In this document: positions 56,146-64,000 of the stretch, piece by piece | How the letters are laid out: every line of letters starts with the position of its first letter | Numbering within the stretch: position 1 is the first letter of the stretch | Assembly: GCA_014904845.1 (NCBI GenBank) | Contig: MU119253.1 | Span: 62,001 to 126,000 of the forward strand | DNA length: 64,000 bases | From: Acephala macrosclerotiorum | Lineage: Eukaryota; Ascomycota; Leotiomycetes; Helotiales; Mollisiaceae | Reading direction: 5' to 3' | Position numbers and translations under genes: made by a program | The notes under the pieces: model-generated | What the model saw: only the letters and a program-made list of their open reading frames with translations | What the model was told of the DNA's origin: nothing | Databases searched by the model: none

Positions 56146-57208
56146 ATGGCCAGCGCGGGCCCATCCGTGGAGTTGGGGCAGCTACCAAGACAATATGTCA
56201 ACGGCTTCCCAAAGGTAGCCGCGTTCATCGCGAGCGATCAGGATCATTCGACATCAGTTTATCGAAGCTACCATCGCTTGACATCGCGAAATCTCCTCAT
56301 CATAGAAGCTGAGCTTTTTGAACTTGAGAGACGGCAAGATGAATTAGACGAACAAGATCTGAGGGGAGATTTCTCAGCAAAGAAATATGCAAGAGACTGG
56401 TCGGTTCTTAGCACGAGCGATGACCCAAGATGCATTGAAAGACGGAAGTTGCAGGCTCAGATCCGGGAGAAGATCAAAGAATATCGTGAGTTGTATCGTC
56501 AAGCGTAATTAAGCTGTTTCTAGAGGCATGCTAACTTGCTGCTCTCATTAGAAGATGCACTCATCGCCCAAGAAACAGTCTTGAAGATGATCAAACCTCA
56601 CTGGAGTACTGTGAAAGCATTCCGAAGTTGGTTGCAGGGAGAAGCAGATGGCAGTGGAATTCCAAAGCTCGCGGGACTGAGCGCAGACAGACTCTATGAC
56701 TTCGACGACCTCATTGCTCTGCATTCTGCAGCTGAACAAGACTGGCTTACTAGAGTGAGCTGGCCTCCACCTCTCCTAAGATAATCGGAAAGAAAAAATA
56801 ACAGATCTGACTTCGACTAGTTTTTGCGAAGATACCTTCGTGTTTTGTTTGTGGCAAGTCGAAGAACTTGTATCCGACCCTACAGTTGTCAGCTGACATC
56901 TACAACAGCAAGGTAACGTCGAAGGCAAGCTCGCTCGCATTCCAGAGAAAAGAATCGCATACGTGGTCGCCCTGCTGGATGTCATCCTAGCAGCAATACT
57001 GCTTGTCGGAGCGATTGTAGCTTTGTACCTAGTCCAGAGCAATCTCAAAAGATTAGGGCTCGTCGGGGTTTTTACAGCACTCTTTGCCATCAGTGTAGGG
57101 CTTTTGACGAGCGCAAGGAAGGCAGAGCTATTTGCTGCTACAGCGGCATATGCAGCTGTGCTGGTTGTATTTATTAGCGGGAATATTACAGGGAACTCAA
57201 GCGGATGA
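56146..57208 (+). CDS. DUF6594 membrane protein
   Basis: Four exons: 56146-56485, 56552-56754, 56821-56850 (30 nt), 56909-57208; 290 residues. N-terminal signature GFPKVAAFIASDQDHSTSVYRSYHRLTSRNLLIIEAEL matches the fungal DUF6594 family, followed by a coiled-coil-like charged segment. C-terminal hydrophobic helices are typical of the family: VVALLDVILAAILLVGAIVALYLV, LVGVFTALFAISVGLLTSA and ELFAATAAYAAVLVVFISG. The 30-nt third exon (FLRRYLRVLF) restores the linker before the TM block. Function unknown. Neighbouring HET, 2EXR and retropepsin-like genes form a group often found in variable parts of fungal genomes. Confidence 0.85.
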
Positions 57209-58031
57209 GCTGCCCACAGCATTCAGCTCAGGAAGGAAGCATTTCAATCCCCCAGTCTTACTGGGGACATCTAGCTTGGGAGTCTGGAAACGCTGATATC
57301 AAGAGTACATCTATTGAGAGCGAAACAGACATCACGGAATATGTAGCACAAGCTCATCAGATAACCAAGAATAATCGAACAAAATATATTCAATTCGCAC
57401 ATGCACTTCTCATCCGTCGCTGAATTGTGCTAAACTCTTTCGCTTGCTCGGAGAATGTAAAAGTGACGACGTAACGATCGTGATGACCATGCCAATTAAT
57501 CACTGAGCGTGGGGCTCGAGCTGATCTAACTATGGCCAGAAATGCGGCGAGGAATTGGGACTCAAGTCTTACGCCATTGACACCTATTAGCTGCCCCGTG
57601 AACTCAAAGATAAGATAGATGTTGTATCTTTAAAGGTTACGTGGCGTTTCATCCATCTCGACGTCCCGTCGTCCTCGATTCAGAGCAATAGAGAGACTTG
57701 AAATTAAGAATCAAAACTTGCTTTATGTGATCAAAGACCTTTAAACTAAATGATGAAACGCTGTAGCAAGTCAAGAAACGATGGGAAGCAAAGCATGCTA
57801 ACAGCAGAAAGAATACCGTTCTCGGATTTTGAGCCACTTGGCAGAGTTTTTCGAGGGGCCTCAAAACACAACGATTCATCGAATGTCAATGGAATATGAA
57901 TGAAGAACGATCCATTTGAATAAATTGGATCCATACCAGGGTTTGATGCCCCGACGATACCCATACTCCAAAAATGCAGCTTCAACTCCAAAGTCCATGC
58001 CACACCAAACCAAGAAATACGAAACCAGCAC
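57209..58031. other. Gene-free stretch
   Basis: Convergent region between the DUF6594 and 2EXR genes. The frame at 57205-57423 follows directly on the stop and has no motif. Frames on the minus strand (57649-58039) have no motif. Confidence 0.45.
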
Positions 58032-58895
58032 TCAAGCAAGCAGACCGACCGCAGCGACTGGCTTTGTAGCCAACATATCGCAAAGCCTCAAGCGCGGCCT
58101 CTGCAAATCCTCAGCCTCCGTACTCTCGAACCCATCTAAATAACTCGGATGCACCACCGGCGGCCCCTCAACCGGCTCCCCATCCTCTCCCGCCTCCGGC
58201 ACAACATCCTCTACCTTCCCTTCAATCCTATCAAACATCTTCTCAAGAAACTCCTTCACCTCACACATCCTCGGACTCACTTCCCCAGTACGATCACGGA
58301 AGCTAAGATCACGTGGGCCATCCTTATGCTTCTTTCTGAACTTCTCTAGAAAGTCGCTGCCTTTGAACATATCGTCGTTTGACGTGTCGTATAATATAAG
58401 CTCATCCAATTCGTTGAATACCCAGCACTGCTTCTTACAGTAATTCCTAAGATTTTCTTTCCAGAAGACATCGTTAACATCTATTGCCAAAGTCTTCAAT
58501 CGTCCCGCAGCCCGTTTCGCGAAATCGGCAAAGGAGACATTATTCCAATACCCTCTGGGAATCAGAGTATCGGTTGCGTAATTGACATACATCCTAGGAC
58601 TGATGTTCACACTGATCCCATTTGGAAGATTCATCCCAGTCGCAAATTCTAGGGAATAGTGTTTGAGGGCTTCAGTGCGAGCTTCGTGATTGACGCGGAA
58701 TATGGGCGGGGGAACGATGTTACTGAGTTCGCATTGGTAGGCTTGAGTGTAGAAGGTAGTGTTTTCTACTTCGCAGCGCTTGAAGTCGGTCCAGATGTCG
58801 AGGGTGCGGGGTTGAGAATTTGCGACGTGGCCCCAGATTTTGAGACGTAGTTCTAGGGGAAGCCGTGGGAAGATGGTGAATGAGGTGGGGGACAT
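58032..58895 (-). CDS. 2EXR domain protein
   Basis: Single exon, 287 residues from ATG at 58895; the open frame extends another 128 codons upstream, but the 2EXR domain starts right after this Met. FTIFPRLPLELRLKIWGHVANSQPRTLDI is the 2EXR motif, named for its two ExR elements, followed by PPIFRVNHEARTEALKHY, which recurs in the family. The rest is a charged, partly disordered C-terminus. Such proteins are highly expanded in leotiomycetes and related fungi, and their role is unknown. The ATG context (AAGATGTCC) is good. Confidence 0.82.
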   Translation of the reverse strand: MSPTSFTIFPRLPLELRLKIWGHVANSQPRTLDIWTDFKRCEVENTTFYTQAYQCELSNIVPPPIFRVNHEARTEALKHYSLEFATGMNLPNGISVNISPRMYVNYATDTLIPRGYWNNVSFADFAKRAAGRLKTLAIDVNDVFWKENLRNYCKKQCWVFNELDELILYDTSNDDMFKGSDFLEKFRKKHKDGPRDLSFRDRTGEVSPRMCEVKEFLEKMFDRIEGKVEDVVPEAGEDGEPVEGPPVVHPSYLDGFESTEAEDLQRPRLRLCDMLATKPVAAVGLLA

Positions 58896-59597
58896 CTTTG
58901 ATTCAAGCTGTTCGAGCTGTGACTGAGTAGATGGCGGTGGTAGGTGAGAGCGAGGTTGATATTGGGATAGAGATGAGGTGGACGTGGCGTAAATTTTAAG
59001 GAATGTGGGGTCTGGCGATACGATTACGGAGAATGAAGTTCGAGAAACCGTTTGAGCAGACTTGCAAGCCAGTCGCAAGGCTGATAGCTGTTTGCCGATT
59101 GCTTGTAGATTGATTGTTGAAGCTGTTGTGATTATCATTGAAGGGTTTGCAGATAAGATTGCGATCTGGAGAACCTTGAAGCGGCGATTGATGACGCAAC
59201 TGAGTAACGTGATGTATTGGTGGAAGAGGTATATGATTATAGATAGCAGCAAATGAATCATGCCGATGACTCCTTCCAAACATATACATCTACTGATAAG
59301 TGAATTGCCGATGAATCAGATATGTGAAGGAAGGAAATACTGTTCGTGGAAAATGACATCTATCACGTGCACCTTATCCAGAAGCCACTTCCAGAGATTC
59401 GTGCGAAGAAAGTAGATTTTTTCAGGTTGCAAGATATTTGGAAACAAGTTTCTTCGATATCAGTGTTTGTGGAGAGCAAATCCAAGTATTGTTGGTTATC
59501 GTGGGAGCAGGTAGCCGTAACAAGCCTTGGGACCAAACTCCGAAATCTTTCTGCACAATAGCAATTGAGATTTGCTTAAAATGGGCGAATCGAGTCG
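58896..59597. other. Gene-free stretch
   Basis: Upstream of the 2EXR gene. Contains the TTG/ATG-rich leader in frame with it and short frames with no motif; 3' flank of the NmrA-like gene at the right end. Confidence 0.45.
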
Positions 59598-60727
59598 CTA
59601 CAAAGACACCCCATTGGCATATGGTCTCTGCACCTTTCCATCCAACAAATCACCAACAAAGTCCTTGAAAGACCTTGGCTTCAAGTCAGGGTACAATTCC
59701 CTCGCATCCAGATACCCCAGGTACTTGGCATTTTCTGGGGTATTGTCTTTCCTGACATACTTGCTATAGGAATACTGCGTGGTATAGAAGCCGATTCTGA
59801 TCTGGAGGTTGTTTTTGTCATTCGCGAAAGCCTGCTTGAGCTGTTGCTCTTGCGTGATCAGTTCCTCATCCGACACCTACATTTCCCTTTAGCAAGTCTT
59901 GATATAGTAGTAGGCGATGAGGGACGTACATAGACCCTCTCCAACTTCTCTCCAGAGGCTTCTTCCATCGCATCGTAGATCTGATTCTCGTTAAGGACTT
60001 CTCCCCAACAGTAAACATATTTATTCAACGTCCTCTCATCATCAATGATGCGCGCCACAAACATCCCAATATCTCTCAGATCGATGAGGAGATTTGGAAC
60101 CCCACCGTCACCATGAAGAGGGACTTGCATCCCTGGAAACGTGGCGTGTGCAAGGCGTCCAGATGGAAGTGGTGGGAAGGAGAGTTGGTACCAGTAGCCG
60201 GTCTCGATGAACGTGTACCCGAGCCCCAACTTCCTAATTTCCGTGTGAGATTCTTCTTTCTGGATCCAAGTTAGTAGTAAATTGAAAATGTGGGCGAAGA
60301 AGATGATTTTACCTCGTCCCGCAACATCATGACACCAGGAGGGCAAATGCTCGCAAAATCACAAGGAACAAATCGTTTCACCCCCGCTTTCTTGGCAGCG
60401 ACGATGAGATTCATCTGTGCGAGTTGCGCCATGCCGCCAATGGCACTGATGAGGACATCGAATCCTGAAAGCAATGAAGCGAGCTCATCAGCAGGATTGT
60501 TGATGTCTATAACAAGGATCTTGACTCCTTTCTCGGCGAGGGCTTTGACGTTTGGTTTCTCGGCTGATGGGGGTCGGACTAGAGCTGTGATTTCCTGTAA
60601 AGTGTGAGGTGTGGATGGCCCATGGGAGAAGAGGACTCACGAATTTCCCGAGAGTAAGAAGACCATTGAGAATAGAGGTTCCTGTCTCCCCTGTGGCTCC
60701 GAGGAGGAGAACCTTTTGCTTGCTCAT
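59598..60727 (-). CDS. NmrA-like / isoflavone-reductase-type NAD(P)-binding protein
   Basis: Exons 60727-60641, 60594-60313, 60259-59930 and 59876-59598 give 325 residues. The N-terminal Rossmann motif reads VLLLGATGETG (residues 6-16), followed by the typical LVRPPS strand, ADELASLLSGFDVLISAIGG and AKKAGVKRFVPCDFA. The C-terminal half has GYTFIETGYWYQLSFPP and DLRDIGMFVARII, both usual in NmrA-like/PCBER proteins. Family members are NADPH-dependent reductases or redox-sensing regulators; the catalytic Lys expected of PCBER enzymes cannot be assigned with certainty. Cytosolic. Introns are 46-54 bp, with weak first donor context but correct phase throughout. Confidence 0.88.
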
Positions 60728-61218
60728 GCTGAGAGATATAATTGAAGCAAAATGCTATTTGTAAATGTTGACGAAGTTGAGAATGATTTGAACGATCTCC
60801 AATATGCTTTTATGGCAGTGGTAAGTCATTTTGATTCCATATCTGCTGTTGACCATGACAAACCTGAAATCGCGAATACGACCAAGATCCTACTTGGAAG
60901 ACGGGAATTTCACAATCCGAGACGTCAATTCCCACGATTCAGTGAAAGCTTCGAGGTTTAGAAACAGATTCGGGGTGAAGTTACTCCTTTATTATGGGGT
61001 TTCGGAGACTTTTTGTAGCAGCTGTCTGCGAATGTACGAGTACGATCCGAGTACGAAGGCACGCTCCTCTCACCCGAAGAAACCCCGCCCGATCCTCAAC
61101 AGCTCACGGGAAGCCCCGCCAAATCATCGCACTTTCCCACTTTGTTCATTACCAGACGTCCTATATATTTAACTAAGCAATCTGCGTCCACCAATCATAC
61201 GAGCTTACACTCGTAGTA

Positions 61219-61369
61219 ACCCTCGGTCGTCTAGTTGGTTTATGGCGTCGTAGGTTCACCCAAAAATTGCTCTCAGTTAGTTGAAAAAGCTAACATCGGC
61301 ATTTCTAGCGGCTGTAATTGTTCAGTCTCACCGGAATGTCGCGCGTTCGACTCGCGCCTGAGGGATCAC
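61219..61369 (+). other. tRNA-like segment with A- and B-box-like motifs
   Basis: At 61225-61238 GGTCGTCTAGTTGG resembles a Pol III A box / D arm. At 61341-61357 GCGCG-TTCGACT-CGCGC is a perfect 5-bp T-arm with a 7-nt loop and a B-box core. CCCTCGG at 61220 can pair with CTGAGGG at 61358 as an acceptor stem. The spacing is about 70 nt too long for a plain tRNA and no anticodon stem pairs convincingly. It may be a tRNA with an unusual intron, a pseudo-tRNA, or a tRNA-derived repeat. Confidence 0.35.
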
Positions 61370-61621
61370 AAATATGATCATTACTTTTTTTGCCAAAATT
61401 TTCTATTTTGCTTGTGGTGAGAATTGAAAGTTTGAACTTTGGAGGAGGGGGTTTTTTTTTTCTTTGGTGGGATGGATAATTTTCGGGGTTCGGGACAAGC
61501 GAAAGCGATAATGGAGGGGTAGGGGCAGGTCTACTTTTTACCCCAGGTCTAAAAGCGTTTACGGACATAATGACGAGAGAGGTTGAATAACTCTATATAG
61601 GAGAGCAAATAAGTATTGATC

Positions 61622-61671
61622 ATTGGTGACCCCTCAGGTGCGAGTCGAACGCGCAACATTCCGGTGAGACT
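61622..61671 (-). repeat. Inverted second copy of the tRNA-like 3' half
   Basis: On the minus strand this segment repeats 61323-61369 with about four differences, including the T-arm-like TTCGACT loop and the terminal CCTGAGGG. A TTCCG/CGGAA hairpin precedes it. The two copies face each other across roughly 250 bp. Confidence 0.5.
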
Positions 61672-62006
61672 ACCACGGAAGAACTTTTGATGTTGCAATT
61701 CGAATTCAGGTCCTTCGACTGCCCTGACAAGAGCGGGATCGGCTGAGAAGTGAGATCTCGAATCGGTTGGTTGGTCTTCCTTTTTCCTGCGTAACTAACG
61801 AAGGCCCACAACCTTAACGGTGCGGCTGAAACTTGGCTATCCAAGCCTTGCGGACGAAGGCTACCTTTCTCTTTCAGACCTTCCGCGAACTTGGACCTCC
61901 TCAATCATCCAGCCTCGCAGAAGTCTTCTTATTTTCCCTTTAATTCCCTCTCCAAGGCGCGGTCGTCTTCTCTCTGGTGAGAGATTCTATCGATCTTTCT
62001 ACCCTT

Positions 62007-63135
62007 ATGCCACTTGACAATCAGGCAGAATCTCAGAGCATGTCTTCCAACAGTATCACCTTGCCCACCTCCCTCGCAACCCCTCCCGACACCAAGGACC
62101 TCGAAATTTTGCCCATCTCCCCAGTTCTCATTTACGAACCCCTCGATGTCGCCAAGCTCGAAACAAGGATTCTGACGATCCTGCCAGGTCCCCCTGAATC
62201 GACAATAGAATGCACTCTCGAGAGGATGTGCTTGGCCGGAAAGCGAAAAACATAATGGAGCATGTAACTCCTCCCACCGAAGCGATCATCAAATCCACAC
62301 TTAGCGTCTGGATCATGCGATGGCGGTTTCGCTAAGTGAGAACTTTCTTGAAAGGCCGTATTGGAAGCGGGTTTGGATTATATAAGAGATTGCCGTTGCG
62401 TTGGAAGTGGCTACCTTATGCGGCGAGGAAGAAATTTCGTGGAAGGAGTTAAAGCGCGCCTTCCGCAACTCGGGCCTGTTTAAAGTCAGCTCCTCGCGGA
62501 TCGGGAAAGTGACCATATTCGTCCGCCGCATTCAGAAGATGCATCAGGAGTACCAAAGTCCTTCGAAGCCGAGTCTTGAGAGGACTGTTCGGTGGTTCCA
62601 GAGCTCGCAGGCTTCGGAAGATCGAGATCGAATTTTGTCTCTGTTGAATATATGTCATAATGGTCCGAGTCTGGTACCTCTGCCTGACTACGATCAACCG
62701 CTTGATGAATTCCAGACAGAATTGACGAGGAGATTGATCAGGCAAAAGAGGAGCCTCAATATAATCCTGCTGCGCTGCGGTGACGGGACTCGTGGTCCTA
62801 ACCTTCCGTCATGGACCCCTGATTGGGTATCTGGAAAGCTGGATTTTACAGAATACGAGGATTTGGATAGTTACAAGTTCACCTGGAGACGGTATAAATC
62901 GAAATCAAGATCTGGGTTTGAGAAAGTCCTCGATGTCGATGGAGTTCTGGTTGGCATGGTTGATACCGTGTCCTCTATCACAAAGAGAAGTTACGCAAAA
63001 GGCACTATTCCCAGAATCTCGGACCAGAGTCGGAGTGACTACTACGCTGACGAACGTGAAGCCCTCGAAGCTTTGTACTCATACCTTGTACCCTACGGTA
63101 GCATCGAGTCTATAAACATCACCTTTTATCGATAA
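62007..63135 (+). pseudogene. HET-domain gene with internal deletion
   Basis: The 5' part from the ATG at 62007 encodes a Ser/Pro-rich leader and the usual start of HET proteins (YEPLDVAKLETRILTILPGP). It breaks off after ERMCLAGKRK at 62255. Homology resumes near 62345 with NFLERPYWKRVWII, a TAA (62383-62385) where a Gln codon is expected, and EIAVALEVATLCGEEEISW, then DRILSLLNI and LPSWTPDWV. The central HET segment with the canonical SYVWG- and WIDAICINQ-like motifs is missing. The 3' frame ends at 63135 exactly at the border of an A+T island. Intact relatives trigger incompatibility cell death; this copy cannot encode a complete domain. Confidence 0.75.
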
Positions 63136-64000
63136 TTATTAACAACTAGTTAATAAAAATGGAAATAATCCTATAAATGGGTTTTATGAATTATTAAAAT
63201 ATAGAGTAAAAGTTAATATTTTAGAAATTTCGAAAAATTAGTAAATATATATCGATCAAAAGTCGATAATTAAATTAATGCGAAAAACTCTCATTTTCAA
63301 TTTTACGATTTATTCTTAAGGTGACCCCCCTCCTAGTGGGCCACCCCTTGCAATGGTCCACTTTTTACACCAAAAACTTCGAATTTGAGAGTATAAAAAC
63401 TTCACTAAAAATTAATAAAATTATATAAGACTTGTAATTTAGCTTCTTTATAAAGTATCTAAGAAAGTTACTAATTTTTATTTTAATTTCTAATTTTTAA
63501 ACTTACAAAATTAAAGTTTGAAATTCGAAGTTTTGAATTTATATGTAAAATATATATAAATTTTTAAATTTTTAAATTCTTAAATAACTTTTTTAAAAAT
63601 TAATAAAAAATTAAACTTTTAAAAATAAAAAAATTTTTATATTCGTGCAACTTCAAATTTTAAATCTTAAAAAGTTTCTATTAATAGTGCTTTTTTAATT
63701 AAAAATATAAAAAATCTCGCTTAAAAATACTAATAAAATTTTAAGCGATTTTTATAAAAAAAAAGGTACTATTAATAGATGTTTTTTAAAATTGAAAATT
63801 TAGAATTATATTATTATATAGAATCCTTATTTTTGAAATTATAAACTTTTATTAATTTTTAAAAAAGTTATTCAAAAATTAAAAAACGTGAAATTTATAT
63901 ATAATTTTTATATATTTAAAATAAAGTTTAATTATAAAGTTTTAATTTAATTTAAAATAAAATAAAATTAGTAACTTTTTTCTTTTTATAAAAATGAATC
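63136..64000. other. A+T-rich island to the right edge
   Basis: Almost only A and T with abundant TA, AAATT and TTAAA words, interrupted by a short GC-normal patch at 63320-63370 (CCCCCCTCCTAGTGGGCC). No genes. Typical of RIP-mutated repeat DNA; continues beyond the window. Confidence 0.65.

Larger units (their letters stand above)
60728..62006. other. Region with tRNA-arm-like repeats, no protein gene
   Basis: NmrA-like promoter on the left, tRNA-like repeats at 61.2-61.7 kb, HET relic leader on the right. Frames at 60752-61172 and 61620-61904 have no motif. Confidence 0.45.

Noticed and set aside
1..64000. CRISPR arrays, bacterial operons or Shine-Dalgarno sites
   Set aside because: None seen; gene structure is eukaryotic throughout.

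Overview
The window is nuclear DNA of a filamentous ascomycete (Pezizomycotina). Genes carry many short introns (mostly 45-150 bp) with GTRNGT-type donors, CTAAC/CTGAC-like branch points and YAG acceptors. The families are typical of these fungi: two intact Zn2Cys6 transcription factors and one decayed one, a PTH11-like rhodopsin-domain receptor, a HET-domain relic, and 2EXR, DUF6594 and NmrA-like proteins. Two strongly A+T-rich islands (about 19.7-20.1 kb and 63.1-64.0 kb) look like repeat-induced point mutation (RIP) compartments. A leotiomycete is my best guess, on gene content only. All exon joins below were derived by hand from splice signals and reading frame; total lengths were checked to be whole codons.

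Left part (0-16 kb): a partial secreted protein; a divergent pair of Rieske-oxygenase-related genes in which one carries the [2Fe-2S] domain without the catalytic iron site and the other the catalytic iron site without the [2Fe-2S] domain; a BTB protein; a small secreted protein whose expected ATG is CTG; a heavily decayed Zn2Cys6 factor; an MYND-finger protein; a decayed O-methyltransferase; and an intact secreted tyrosinase. The two relics flank the tyrosinase side and may be remains of a pigment or secondary-metabolite locus.

Middle (16-35 kb): a nested inverted-repeat element, a 7-TM receptor, an A+T island and about 3.3 kb with no recognisable gene, a Ser-rich protein, a large Zn2Cys6 regulator, and a 1367-residue disordered protein with an N-myristoylation-type N-terminus.

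Centre right (36-49 kb): a membrane dipeptidase, an amino-acid permease, a D-amino-acid-oxidase-like flavoprotein and an amidohydrolase/deaminase lie together with GATA-type and CCCCGC motifs between them. They look like a peptide and amino-nitrogen scavenging neighbourhood. A DUF300/OST-alpha-like membrane protein and an AAAP-type amino-acid transporter with a local nonsense/frameshift lesion follow.

Right (49-64 kb): an EF-hand miniprotein whose first exon is only the ATG, a Zn2Cys6 factor, a membrane-anchored protein with two retropepsin-like repeats head-to-head with a DUF6594 gene (65 bp between start codons), a 2EXR protein, an NmrA-like reductase, tRNA-arm-like inverted repeats, a HET-domain pseudogene with an internal deletion, and an A+T-rich end.
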